Below, in pieces: positions 18,168 through 28,200 of a DNA stretch of 64,000 bases (within the stretch, counting starts at the first letter, position 1; every line of letters starts with the position of its first letter). This stretch comes from JANQIO01 sp043513815. Lineage in GTDB: Bacteria; Pseudomonadota; Gammaproteobacteria; Pseudomonadales; Halieaceae. The DNA is taken from positions 620,001 through 684,000 of the forward strand of contig CP121313.1 of assembly GCA_043513815.1 (NCBI GenBank), in the 5' to 3' direction. Made by a program: the position numbers and the translations under genes. A model generated the notes under the pieces. That model was not told where the DNA came from, did no database searches, and saw only the letters and a list, made by a program, of their open reading frames with translations.

Positions 18168-19193
18168 ATGCCAGACCTGCTTATTGCCGCCATCAGTTTC
18201 AGCCTGTCCCAGGTCGCCCTGGGTGTGGCCCTGTTGCTGCGCCAGCCGCGCTGGGGCATTCGCGAGCGTCTTTATGGGCTGCTGATGCTGGCGATCGCCG
18301 CTTACCTGTGTATGCCGCTGGTGCCGGGTACGGTCTTCGAAATTCCCGCCACCGCCTTGCAGACCGCCGCCCCCGGTTGTTTCTATTTATTCAGCGCCAG
18401 CATCTTCGATGATCACTTCAAGCTGCGGCGCTGGCAGCTCGGGCTGGTGGGTTTCACCGTCGTCATGCCGCTGGTGGGCATGCTCCTGCCGGGTGTGCCC
18501 CGCTGGCTGTTCTTCACCGTGCCCCAGGGGGCTGAGTTCGTATTGCTGGGCCTGACGCTGTGGGTGGTCTCGCGTCACTGGCGCACCGACCTGGTGGAAG
18601 TGCGGCGCCGCCTGCGGCTGGGTTTTGTGGGTCTCAACGGCGCCTACATACTGCTGTTGATCCTGTCCCGGGAAATCCTGTTTCCCGGGGCCGCCTGGCT
18701 CGCCACCTGGGAATACCTGCCGCCGGCGCTGCTGCTGTTTGCTATCAATCTGTCGCTACTGGAATACCGCAGTGGCCTGTTGTTCCTGCCGGTCGAGAAG
18801 CCGGCGGCACCGGCGGCGCCTGCGGTCAATGTAGACCCGGAATTGCTGGCGCGGCTGGAACGGCACATGCAGGCCGAGACGGCCTGGCGGCAGATGGGCC
18901 TGACACTGGGGGAACTGGCCGCCCAGGTGGAGGTGCCCCAGTACCGCCTCCGGCAGGCCATCAATAGCGGGCTGGGTTTCCGCAACTTCAGCGACTTCCT
19001 GAACAGCTACCGGGTCCGGGAGGCCGCGCAGCGGCTGGCGAGCCCGGCGGAGGCGCAGTTGCCGGTGCTGACGATTGCCATGGATGCCGGTTTTCGCTCA
19101 TTGAGCTCCTTTAACAAGGCCTTCAAGTCGGTACACGAGCAGACCCCGAGCGCCTGGCGCCGGGCACACCTGGGTGGCGCAGAATCCGCCTGA
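18168..19193 (+). CDS. AraC-family transcriptional regulator with membrane sensor domain
   Basis: A 341-residue protein. About six or seven hydrophobic helices fill residues 1-210 (ISFSLSQVALGVALLL ... WEYLPPALLLFAINLSLLEY). After a proline/alanine linker comes an AraC DNA-binding domain: LTLGELAAQVEVPQYRLRQAIN, FSDFLNSYRVREAAQRL, then LTIAMDAGFRSLSSFNKAFKSVHEQTPSAWRR. A membrane-bound regulator that could respond to envelope or small-molecule signals. It lies between the hydrolase gene and the cytochrome operon, either of which may be its target. Confidence 0.88.
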   Translation: MPDLLIAAISFSLSQVALGVALLLRQPRWGIRERLYGLLMLAIAAYLCMPLVPGTVFEIPATALQTAAPGCFYLFSASIFDDHFKLRRWQLGLVGFTVVMPLVGMLLPGVPRWLFFTVPQGAEFVLLGLTLWVVSRHWRTDLVEVRRRLRLGFVGLNGAYILLLILSREILFPGAAWLATWEYLPPALLLFAINLSLLEYRSGLLFLPVEKPAAPAAPAVNVDPELLARLERHMQAETAWRQMGLTLGELAAQVEVPQYRLRQAINSGLGFRNFSDFLNSYRVREAAQRLASPAEAQLPVLTIAMDAGFRSLSSFNKAFKSVHEQTPSAWRRAHLGGAESA

Positions 19194-19326
19194 AGTGTCC
19201 GGTCGGGCCTGTTTTTTACGCTAATTCCGGAAAAATGCTGACGGATTCTTAAAATTCGGCAGATTTGCCCCGCCATGAGGCCATAATCTGCGGTATTCGC
19301 TCGGGGGAGCAGGTTCGGGATTTAAC

Positions 19327-19947
19327 ATGACAATAATGAAAGCAGTACTGGTAAGCCTGGTATTGGCGCTGGCAGGGACGGCCCACAGCGCCGACCTGGA
19401 GGCCGGCAAAGCAGGTTACGGGACCTGTATCGCCTGCCACGGCAGTGACGCGACCGGCAACCCGGCCCTTAATGCGCCCGCGCTGGCTGGCCAGTCGGCC
19501 GACTACCTGGCGCGGCAGATCACCCATTTCCAGCGCGGTATACGCGGCGCCGACAGCCGCGATACCTTCGGCGGCCAGATGCAGGGCATGGCGGCTACCC
19601 TGGCGACCCCTGAAGCGGTGGCCAATGTGGCGGCCTATATTGCCAGCCTGCCGGCGGTGGATGGGGGGTCGGCTGCGGCACACGATGTGCGCAACGGCGA
19701 AGTCCAGTACAACGCGTCCTGTGGCGCCTGTCACGGAGCCGGGGCCCAGGGCAACCCGGCGCTGAACGCCCCCAATCTCACCGTTCTGGATGAGGCCTAC
19801 TTGCGCCGCCAGTACAAGCACTTCCAGGCAGGCATCCGCGGCAACCATCCGGATGACAAGTACGGTCGCCAGATGCAGATGATGTCCAGCATGCTGGCTA
19901 CCGACAAAGATCTCGACGACGTGATCGGCTTCATCCTGTCGCAATGA
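19327..19947 (+). CDS. Di-heme cytochrome c (cytochrome c4-like)
   Basis: A periplasmic electron carrier of 206 residues. A signal peptide (VSLVLALAGTAHSA) is followed by two similar class I cytochrome c domains. Heme sites are CIACH at about residue 36 and CGACH near 133, each with a distal methionine candidate in GGQMQGM and GRQMQMM. Two fused domains are the layout of c4. First gene of a three-gene operon; its stop overlaps the next ATG by 4 bases. It probably passes electrons to or from the peroxidase-like protein encoded next. Confidence 0.88.
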   Translation: MTIMKAVLVSLVLALAGTAHSADLEAGKAGYGTCIACHGSDATGNPALNAPALAGQSADYLARQITHFQRGIRGADSRDTFGGQMQGMAATLATPEAVANVAAYIASLPAVDGGSAAAHDVRNGEVQYNASCGACHGAGAQGNPALNAPNLTVLDEAYLRRQYKHFQAGIRGNHPDDKYGRQMQMMSSMLATDKDLDDVIGFILSQ

Positions 19948-21245
19948 TCTCGCGTCACAGCACTGTCATTGTCTCGGTTGGCTTCGCCCTGTGGGCAGGG
20001 CTGGCAGCCCTGTTTGCCTCGGCCTGGGTCGACACTGCCCCGGGGCCTGCGACGACGATGGATGCAGCGGTCGCTGCAAGCTGGGCGCCGGAAGACATCG
20101 TGCTTTCGCAACACTGTCCGCCGGGTTTCGAGGACACCGGCGCCGAAGGCTGCAAGCTGCGCAACCTGTACCAGTTTTACGATTCGCTACAGGACCGCGG
20201 CGTCGGCGGCACCCAAACCGCGCTGCCGGAGCACCGCGACGGCTTCAGCCCGGAACAAATCGACCTCGGGCGCTACCTGTTTTTCGACCCGGCCCTGTCC
20301 GGCGACGGCAGCCACTCCTGCGCCAGCTGCCACCACCCGGCGCTGGGCTTCAGTGACGGCCGCGACCGCTCCATTGGCGTGGCGGGGCATAAGGTCCAGC
20401 GCTCCTCCCCGACCCTGTGGAACGTGGCCTTCCTCGATCGTTTGTTCTGGGATGTGCGCGCCGGTTCCCTGGAAGAGCAGGCCCAGGGCCCGCTCTATTC
20501 CCCGGAAGAGATGGGCAACACGCCGCAACAGCTGCTGGCCACCCTGAACGGCAACGAGAGCTACCGTCGCCTGTTTCGCCAGGCCTATCCCCGGGGTGAG
20601 CTCGACGAGATCGGCCTGGGCCAAGTCTACCGCGCGCTGGCGGCGTTCCAGACCTCGTTGATTTCCCTGAACAGCCGTTACGACCGCTATGCCCATGGCT
20701 ATCATGCCGCGTTGAACGAGCGTGAGGTACAGGGCATGAACGTGTTCCGCTCCTTCGTGGCACGCTGCGCCGAGTGCCACACTCCGCCGCTGTTTACCAA
20801 CCAGCAGGTGGCGGTAATCGGTTCGCCGGAGCCGGAAGGCCTGCCGCTGGATATCGGTGCCGAGGCCACCTGGGACGCGCCCAGGATGAAAGGCGGCTTC
20901 AAGGTGCCGACCCTGCGCAATATTGAGAAGACCGCACCCTACATGCACTCCGGTCGTTTCGAGACCCTGCGAGAGACGGTGGCGTTCTATACCCAGGGCC
21001 GCGGCCACGCGGTGCCCGAGGGCGTCGACATGCACCTGCACTGGCATATCTGGGACCCGAAACTGACCGATGGGGAGCTCGACCTGCTGGTGGACTTCCT
21101 GATGACCCTGACCGACGAAACATTTGCGCCGCCGATCCCGGAGGTAGTCCCCTCGGGACTGGAACCGATCGGTGTATCACCAATTCATAACAAGCCGCCG
21201 GCCACTGCGGACCGGACGGACGCAACAGAAGGAGCAGCATCATGA
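19944..21245 (+). CDS. Di-heme cytochrome c peroxidase/MauG-like protein
   Basis: A 433-residue periplasmic enzyme with an N-terminal hydrophobic signal or anchor (VIVSVGFALWAGLAALFASAW). Heme motifs are CASCHHPALGFSDG and CAECHTPPLFTN, spaced as in the bacterial CcpA/MauG family, with RSSPTLWNVAF and KVPTLRNIEKTAPYMHSGRF conserved blocks. It could reduce peroxide or make a radical-based modification of a partner protein, as MauG does. Overlaps both neighbours by 4 bases (ATGA). Family secure; peroxidase versus MauG-like role open. Confidence 0.88.
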   Translation: MISRHSTVIVSVGFALWAGLAALFASAWVDTAPGPATTMDAAVAASWAPEDIVLSQHCPPGFEDTGAEGCKLRNLYQFYDSLQDRGVGGTQTALPEHRDGFSPEQIDLGRYLFFDPALSGDGSHSCASCHHPALGFSDGRDRSIGVAGHKVQRSSPTLWNVAFLDRLFWDVRAGSLEEQAQGPLYSPEEMGNTPQQLLATLNGNESYRRLFRQAYPRGELDEIGLGQVYRALAAFQTSLISLNSRYDRYAHGYHAALNEREVQGMNVFRSFVARCAECHTPPLFTNQQVAVIGSPEPEGLPLDIGAEATWDAPRMKGGFKVPTLRNIEKTAPYMHSGRFETLRETVAFYTQGRGHAVPEGVDMHLHWHIWDPKLTDGELDLLVDFLMTLTDETFAPPIPEVVPSGLEPIGVSPIHNKPPATADRTDATEGAAS

Positions 21246-22795
21246 AAATGGGGAAACTGGTAGCCGTGGTATTGGTGCTGGTCGCATTCGCGGCCGGTAT
21301 GCAGTTTGGCAAGAAGACCGGAGGCGGCGCGCCGGTAGTCACCAGCGCCGGCCAGGGCGCGGCCTACGGCGGCAGCAGCGCCGGCAAGGCCAGCGCTGAA
21401 GATGTGGCAAAAGCCAGGGAAATGATGCTGTCCGGCAGCAGCAAGTTTGTCGCCGGCCCGCCCATGAGCGATGTGGTAGTGACCGTCAACGACGGTGAAT
21501 CCATCCAGGAAGCGGTACAGGCGGCCGAGCCGGGCACCACCATCCACGTAATGCCGGGCACCTACAGCGAAACCGTCTACATCGACAAGGACGGCATCCG
21601 CCTGATCGGCATTGTCGAGGGCTCCGAGCGGGCCACCCTGGACGGCGGCGGTACCCTGAACGACGCCATCCTGTTCTCCGGCAACAATATCGTGGTCGAA
21701 GGCTTCCTCATTACCCAATACAAAGGTAATGCAATCATGAGCCAGGCCGGTAACAACTACGAGATTCGCGACAACATTATTGTCGACACCGGCGTCTACG
21801 GCATCTTCCCGCAGCTCGGCAAGAATGGCGTGGTCGAGCACAACGTCATCTCCGGTATCGAAGACGCAGCGATCTATGTGGGCATGAGCGACAACGTGCA
21901 CGTGGCTTTCAACGAGGTGTTCGACAGCGTCGCCGGCATCGAGATCGAAAACAGCCGCCACGCCGTGGTAGAGAGCAATTTCGTCTACAACAACACCGGC
22001 GGCGTACTGGCCTTCATCACGCCAGGCCTGCCGATCAAGACCACCTACGACGTCATCATCCGCAACAACTGGATCTCCGACAACAACACGCCCAACTTCG
22101 GCGCGCCGGGTTCCACCGTGGGCGGAATCCCCGCCGGTACCGGCATCATGGTCATGGCCGCCGATGATGTGGTGATAGAAGGCAACATCATCACCAACAA
22201 CAAAACCGTGGGGATCATGTCGGTAGACCACAACACCGCGGCCCAACTCACCAACGTCACTGTGGACCCGGAAGCCGATCCCAACTCGGATGGCCTCAAG
22301 ATCCTCAACAACACCATGCACAACAATGGTTACGAGACGCTGGACGAGATCAAGGCGCTGATGCTGGCTGACCTGAAAACCGGCAACCCGGACATCTTCG
22401 TTATCGGCCCCACCACCGACAGTTGCATCATCAACCGTCACCGTTACGTGCATTCCGGTGTGGACGATTGGGCAGAGTGTGATTTCACCAACACCTCCAC
22501 CATCGCCAACTACCTGCTGCCACCGGTCGCGCCCCGGGTTATCGAGCCGGGCGAGCGCGGCAAGATCGCCTATCTGGGTGTCTGCGCGGGCTGTCACACC
22601 TATGAAGGCCGCATGATCGGCCCGCCGGTGAAGATCATCCAGGCCCTGTACATGGATAACCCCCACGGTCTGGCCGAGTACATCGCCGCACCGGTCAAGA
22701 AACGCGAGGACTACCCGGAAATGCCGCCCCAGGACTACCTGGACGAGGACACCCGGCTGGCGGTGGCGGAGTACATGCTCAGCGTCAAGCGCTAA
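21242..22795 (+). CDS. Parallel beta-helix protein fused to a C-terminal cytochrome c
   Basis: A 517-residue exported protein. After an N-terminal signal/anchor (VAVVLVLVAFAAGMQFG) a right-handed parallel beta-helix runs through about residues 80-400: IHVMPGTYSETVYIDKDGIRL, then repeated N-x-I/V and NNxI steps, as in NosD/pectate-lyase-type repeats. The last 80 residues are a cytochrome c domain with CAGCHTYEGRMIGP and MPPQDYLDEDTRLAVAEYML. This fusion, coupled to a di-heme peroxidase and a c4-like carrier, is unusual. It may be a scaffold or substrate-binding partner that feeds electrons. An intrinsic terminator follows at 22814. Confidence 0.85.
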   Translation: MKMGKLVAVVLVLVAFAAGMQFGKKTGGGAPVVTSAGQGAAYGGSSAGKASAEDVAKAREMMLSGSSKFVAGPPMSDVVVTVNDGESIQEAVQAAEPGTTIHVMPGTYSETVYIDKDGIRLIGIVEGSERATLDGGGTLNDAILFSGNNIVVEGFLITQYKGNAIMSQAGNNYEIRDNIIVDTGVYGIFPQLGKNGVVEHNVISGIEDAAIYVGMSDNVHVAFNEVFDSVAGIEIENSRHAVVESNFVYNNTGGVLAFITPGLPIKTTYDVIIRNNWISDNNTPNFGAPGSTVGGIPAGTGIMVMAADDVVIEGNIITNNKTVGIMSVDHNTAAQLTNVTVDPEADPNSDGLKILNNTMHNNGYETLDEIKALMLADLKTGNPDIFVIGPTTDSCIINRHRYVHSGVDDWAECDFTNTSTIANYLLPPVAPRVIEPGERGKIAYLGVCAGCHTYEGRMIGPPVKIIQALYMDNPHGLAEYIAAPVKKREDYPEMPPQDYLDEDTRLAVAEYMLSVKR

Positions 22796-22813
22796 TGCGC
22801 CTTTGAAGTCTCA

Positions 22814-22849
22814 CGGCGCGGTCGGGTTAAACCCGGTCGCGCCGTTTTT
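22814..22849 (+). terminator. Intrinsic terminator after the cytochrome operon
   Basis: CGGCGCG pairs with CGCGCCG around an inner GGGTT/ACCC pairing, followed by TTTTT. Ends the three-gene cytochrome operon. Confidence 0.85.
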
Positions 22850-22920
22850 GTTTGGGCATGAATTGGGTTGGGACACCGATTCCTGGCGTCACATCGATCT
22901 AATCGAAGAATCGACAAGGT

Positions 22921-22936
22921 TATATCGGTCGATATA
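22921..22936. promoter_or_regulatory. TATATCG-GT-CGATATA inverted repeat before the TPR gene
   Basis: A perfect 7-bp inverted repeat with a 2-base centre, about 85-95 bases upstream of the TPR membrane gene. It is a candidate operator; no regulator is identified. Confidence 0.3.
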
Positions 22937-23017
22937 GACCAACTGGCCAGTCGCCAGTACGTAACCTAGTGCAGTACTATGGCAGTGCGAACAGTACAGG
23001 CACTGGGCTACGAAACA

Positions 23018-25102
23018 ATGAAACGAGCTATCCGCGAATTGCGGCGGCGTGGGGTATTCCGCGCGGCGGGCTTGTACATTGCTGCGACTTGGCTGCTGTT
23101 GCAGATAGCCGATGTCGTCTTTCCCGCCTTCGATATTCCCGATAGCGCCCTGCGCTATATCCTGTTTGGTGCCGTCGTCGGCTTTCCGCTGGCAATGCTG
23201 TTCTCCTGGTTCTATGACATCTCCAGCGAGGGTATTCGCTCCGAAGAGGAGCTGCGTGAGGCCGGCGAGTCCGGTCGCGGCGGTTACTTTTCCAGTGCCA
23301 CTATTGTGGTGCTGGTGGTGGCGCTGGGCATCTCCCTGTACGCCAACTTCGAACAGGCCAACGAGCCTCTTCCGCCAGAAGACCACGAAATCATTTCCAT
23401 CCTGGTCTCTGACTTTGTGAACGATACCGGTGAAGCTATCTTCGACGGCTCCCTGGAGCCCGCCCTGGCGATCGGTATTGAGGGCGCGCCCTTCATTAGC
23501 TCCTACGCCCGTCACCAGGCCGAGGCCATTGCCGGCCAGATTTCCGGTGTACCGGGCCTCAATGAAGAGAACGCCCGGCTGGTTTCGGTGCGCGAAGGTA
23601 TTCGGCTGGTGCTAAGTGGTGCAATAACGCCCGATGGCAGTGGCTACAGCTTCAGCCTGAGGGCAGTGGACCCCCGTGAGGGGGAGGTGGTGGCCAACGT
23701 TTCTGCCGCTGCCGAGTCCAAGGTCGATGTGTTGCCCGCTGTGGGCAAGCTCGCGATCCAGATCCGTGAAGAGCTCGGTGACGCCAGCCTCAAAGACGAC
23801 CCGGAGGCCAATGAGACGTTTACCGCCGCTTCGCTGGAAGCAGCCCAGCTCTACACCGTGGCCCAGACTTACAACCGAACCGAGCAGAACGAGCTGGCAT
23901 CAGAGTACTACCAGAAAGCAATTGATGAGGATCCCAAGTTCGGCCGCGCTTATTCAGGCTGGGCACTGAGCGAATTGAAGCTGGGGCGCACCGAGCATGC
24001 CGAGGAGCTCTGGGAGAAAACCCTCACTTTGCTGGATACCATGACGGAGCGGGAACGCTACCGCACCCTGGGTGCCTACTATCTTATGGTCACCGGTAAT
24101 TTCCCGAAGGCCATTGAAGCCTACGAGGAGCTGGTCACGCGTTACCCGGCCGATAACGCCGGCCGCAATAATCTCGCCGTGGCCTATTTCTGGGGCCGGG
24201 ATTTCGACAAAGCGCTGGATATAGGTGCGGAACTGGTAGAACTGCACCCGAACACCCCGGCCTACCGTGCCAACTACGCGCTGTACGCCATGTATGCCAG
24301 CGACTTTGACACGGCGCGCCAGCAAGCGGCCCTGCTGCTGGAAACCACGCCTTCCTATTACCTGGGCTACGTGCCGCTGGCGATTGCGGAACTGGCGCGC
24401 GACAACCACGAGGCCGCTGTCGCTGTTTACGAGCGCATGATGGAACAGGGCAGCCAGGCGCGCTCCTCTGCGCTTACCGGTCTGGCTGATATTGCCCTGC
24501 TGGAAGAGGACTGGGAGCGGGCACGGGACCTGTTGCAGGAGGGCATTGCTTTCGATGACGCCAACGACAACAGCGCTGCGGCGCTTCGCAAACAGGTTGA
24601 CCTGGCCATGGCGCTGTTTGAGCTGGGTGCCACCGACGATGCCCTGGTTCAACTGGAAGAGGCCATCGCCGGCAGCAGTGACATCCGCCGCCTGCTGCCT
24701 GCCGCGCGGCTCTATGTGCGGATGGGGCAGATGGCCCAGGCGGACGCCATCCGCGCCCGGCTGGACAGTGAGCTGCAAGTGGACCACCGGGCAGCCGCCG
24801 ATATCATTGCTGCCCAGCTGGCAGCCGCTGCCGGTGACACCGGATCTGCGGTGGACGCCCTGAACGCCTCGCTTCAGCATGCGGATACCTGGCTGGCTCG
24901 ATTTGAACTGGGGCGCACTTATGCCCAGGCCGGGTATTTCGCCGAGGCACTCAGCGAACTGGAATTGGCCGAGGCGCGCATTGGTGAAGCGTCTGCCCTG
25001 TTCCTCGATGACGTGCCCACGTTCCACTACAGTGCCCGACTGGAGGAATGGTTGGGCCTGACTCGCGAACAACTGGGCCTGGCCTCAGCCAAAGGTCAGT
25101 AG
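23018..25102 (+). CDS. Membrane-anchored TPR protein with FlgO/TolB-N-like domain
   Basis: About 694 residues from the ATG at 23018 (MKRAIRELRRRGVFRAAGLYIAATWLLLQIADVVFP), the usual beginning of this family; an upstream ATG at 22979 is less likely. It has two or three membrane helices in the first 110 residues, then a TolB-N/FlgO-like domain (ISILVSDFVNDTGEAIFDGSLEP, ...LVLSGAITPDGSGYSF). At least eight TPR units follow to the C-terminus (QNELASEYYQKAIDEDPKFGRAYSG type). These proteins resemble CadC-type regulators without the DNA-binding domain. Role unknown; probably an envelope scaffold or sensor. It precedes the giant secreted protein. Confidence 0.8.
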   Translation: MKRAIRELRRRGVFRAAGLYIAATWLLLQIADVVFPAFDIPDSALRYILFGAVVGFPLAMLFSWFYDISSEGIRSEEELREAGESGRGGYFSSATIVVLVVALGISLYANFEQANEPLPPEDHEIISILVSDFVNDTGEAIFDGSLEPALAIGIEGAPFISSYARHQAEAIAGQISGVPGLNEENARLVSVREGIRLVLSGAITPDGSGYSFSLRAVDPREGEVVANVSAAAESKVDVLPAVGKLAIQIREELGDASLKDDPEANETFTAASLEAAQLYTVAQTYNRTEQNELASEYYQKAIDEDPKFGRAYSGWALSELKLGRTEHAEELWEKTLTLLDTMTERERYRTLGAYYLMVTGNFPKAIEAYEELVTRYPADNAGRNNLAVAYFWGRDFDKALDIGAELVELHPNTPAYRANYALYAMYASDFDTARQQAALLLETTPSYYLGYVPLAIAELARDNHEAAVAVYERMMEQGSQARSSALTGLADIALLEEDWERARDLLQEGIAFDDANDNSAAALRKQVDLAMALFELGATDDALVQLEEAIAGSSDIRRLLPAARLYVRMGQMAQADAIRARLDSELQVDHRAAADIIAAQLAAAAGDTGSAVDALNASLQHADTWLARFELGRTYAQAGYFAEALSELELAEARIGEASALFLDDVPTFHYSARLEEWLGLTREQLGLASAKGQ

Positions 25103-25179
25103 GTCCAGTTCGGGACGCCCCCTGTCCCTGTCCAGGTTTTGTTCGGTTCAGCCGAGTCACTGGGTCCCACGCAGTTCAT

Positions 25180-25222
25180 TTGCGCTCAGCCGCCCAGTAG
25201 GCTATATGTGACACAAGTCACA
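25180..25222 (+). promoter_or_regulatory. Candidate promoter with CRP/Vfr-type box for the giant exported protein
   Basis: TTGCGC (25180) and TATATG (25203) are 17 bases apart, a possible -35/-10 pair. TGTGA-CACAAG-TCACA at 25207-25222 matches the CRP consensus half-sites exactly, overlapping the -10. The following gene starts at 25253. If the promoter call is right, CRP binding here would block transcription; another promoter upstream could reverse that. Confidence 0.45.
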
Positions 25223-25252
25223 AAAACAATATCTCAGGGAAGGGGCGTCCCC

Positions 25253-28200
25253 ATGAATACTGGTCGAGTAGTGCCGCTGTTGGCAGGCGCTTTATTCCTG
25301 TGTGTTTCTATCGCTTCAGGCAGTTTCGCGCAGGATGGCGCGCTGACAGTCGGGCCCAATATCAATATGGTGTCTGGCACCCAGTGGCCCGAAGGCGACC
25401 CCTTCCTGCGTCAGCAGAACGAGCCTTCTGTCGCCTTCTCCAGCCGCAACAAGCTGCACCTGCTGGCCGGCGCCAATGACTACCGTACCGTGGATGTGCC
25501 CGGTGACTTCGAAGCCGGCGCGACCGGTGATTCCTGGCTCAGTTACTTCTGGACCACTAACGGCGGTGGCACCTGGAAATCCACGCTGATACCCGGCTAT
25601 CCCCAGGACACGTCCCCCGAGGGCCTGTCTTCGCCGCTCAAGAATTACGCGGCCGGTGCGGACCCGGTCGTACGTGCCGGCGCCCACGGCCTGTTCTACT
25701 ACGCGGGCATCGCCTTTGAACGCACCGAAAACCCGGGCAGCATGATTTTTGTGTCGCGCTTCATCGACCTCAACAATGATGAGGGCGGCGACCCGATCCG
25801 CTTTATCGACACTATCCCCGTTGATATAGATGACACCGGTGACCGCTTCCTGGACAAGGTCTGGGTCGAAGTGGACGTACCGCGCGCCGGGGCAGCAACC
25901 AAACAGTTCAGTGTGCCTCAGCGCGACGGCACGGTGGTAAATCAGACCGTGAGCTGCGGCAACATCTATGTCGGTTATGCGGCATTGACGGGCGACGGAG
26001 AGACCCTGCGCTCCGAGATCATGCTCGCCACCTCCACCGACTGTGGTGACTCATGGAGCCGGCAACCGATCAGTGAAGTCGACACTCTCAACCAGGGCGC
26101 CAATATCGCCATCAATCCGATCACCGGCGAGGTATATGTCGGGTGGCGTCGTTTTGACACCGTGGAAGCCTTCCTGGGTACGCCCGCAGTGTCCTGCGCC
26201 AAGCCCATCAAGGACTGGCGCCGCAAGAAAAAGTCCCGTGTGGCCGTTGAGTGGCCAGTGGAAAATGTGGACATCGGAGACACCCGGCTGACTCGCGAGC
26301 AGGCGCTTGACCTTTTGGGCCAGCGCGGTAAGGAGGCGTCGATTCGCCTTGCCCAGTTCCAGGTAGCCGCCAAGCTCAATCTGTTGTCCGGCGGGGGCCA
26401 GGCCTCCGTTGATTTCGACCCCTCCGAGTGGGCGCGAAGCCTCACCGGGCTGGTTGATCAGACCGATGACTTTTTCCGGGCCAATCCGCTGCGGGTGAAG
26501 GAAGGTGGCGGAAAGAATAACAAGAAAAGCAAGAAGTCCGACAAGAGCGACAAGAGCAAGAAGTCGAAAAAGAGCAAGAAGTCGGACAAGAGCAAGAAGT
26601 CGGACAAGAGCAAGAAGTCGGACAAGAGCAGGAAAGACTCTGATCGCGACAACGACGAATGGCACGTTGGTGAAGTAGATGATGCCGGCAGCGACCGGGT
26701 ACGTTTCCTGCCCAGCCGACTCAATCGCGATGAACGTCAGTTAGCCAACGATCTTAGAGAGTCGATCCGCACGGTCTACCTGGGTTCCGAAGACTGTGTA
26801 GCGACCGCCGGCACCGGGTCGATTTCGACGGGCGCATCCAACGCCATGGTCTCTACCCGTTCGGTAGACGGCGGCGGAAGCTGGTCGCCACCGGTCACGG
26901 TGGCGGAAATTCGCACCTTCGATCAGGGCGGTACCAACTTCTCGTTCCGGACCACGGCGTACCCGAGCCTGGCAGTGGACAAGGCCGGGCGTGTCTATAT
27001 GGCCTATGCGGCCCGCGGCTTTGCCACGGTGCGGCCTCAGGAAGATACCGGTGACGCCCGCATTGTGCTGTCAGTCTCCAATGACGGCGGCGCGAGCTGG
27101 CAGCCGCCCTACGCCATTGATGACGATCCGGAGAAACCCGGCCACCAGTTCAAGCCGTCGCTGCTGTTTGCCGGTGGACGCCTGGTTGTGGTGTTCTACG
27201 ATCTGCGCGCTGACGTGTCCGGTATCTTCGAGCAGTTCGTACTGGATGTGCCTGAACCGGACCGCCTGCGCCACACCCTCGACGTACGCGCCGCCACGGC
27301 GGCCACCGTCGTCGCCCCCCTTAACCCGCGCTTCACGCTCTATGATGTGAGCGATCGCCGCGATTCCCGGCAGACCTCACGCTATGCCTTTGTGGCGACC
27401 GGCCAGGGTATCCCGCTGGATACGGTGCAGCTCCAGTACATGGTACCCAACCTGCCGACCCACGCGGGTGGCACCCAGCCTTTTATTGGCGACTATGTAG
27501 ATGTGGCGGCCAAGGTGATCCTGCGTGAAGGCGATACCTGGCGCTTCGCGACTGACCCTGGTGATGTGGACGTCTACCAGGCGGTCTGGACCGACAACCG
27601 CGACATTACGCCGCCACCGGATGGCGACTGGACGAAGTACCAGCCCCTTAACCTGGAGGGCAGCGGCGGTGGTAATGTCAGTGTCTTCGACGGTTCACCG
27701 ATTCCCGCCTGCGAGCCGGGGGTGACCAGCCAGTTCACTGGTACCCGCAATCAGAACATCTATTCCGCAGCGCTCTCCGAGGGCCTGATCGTGGCGGCTC
27801 CGGGTAGCAACCGACCGCTGGGAACCGTGGATGGCTCCGGCGAGCTGCTGCAGCGCGCCTACGTGATCTATACCCAGAATGTTACGGCGTTCACGCGCCG
27901 CTTCCGGCTCACGGTCAGCCCGCCACCCGAAGGCGCCGCATCTTTCGAACAGTTTGGTTCGCGCACCAGCATCGACGTGACCGTGCCGCCCTTCTCCAGC
28001 ACAGTGGAGACGGTATTCGCCAGCTCACCCAACCCGGATGCGCGCATTGCGGTACTGGTACAGGAAATCGACCCCAATGGCACGGTGCTGCCTGGCGGTC
28101 TGTTCTCCACCGTCCTGCTGAATGCCGACCCGAGTACGCCCGCGCCGCTTAATGCGGAGTTGCTGGCGGCGGAAACCCACAACCCGACGGTACTCAACCC

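Noticed and set aside
21185..22666. Antisense open frame of 493 codons opposite the beta-helix gene
   Set aside because: High-GC shadow frame with His/Asp/Gly-rich low-quality composition; the plus strand has clear heme and beta-helix motifs and operon overlaps.
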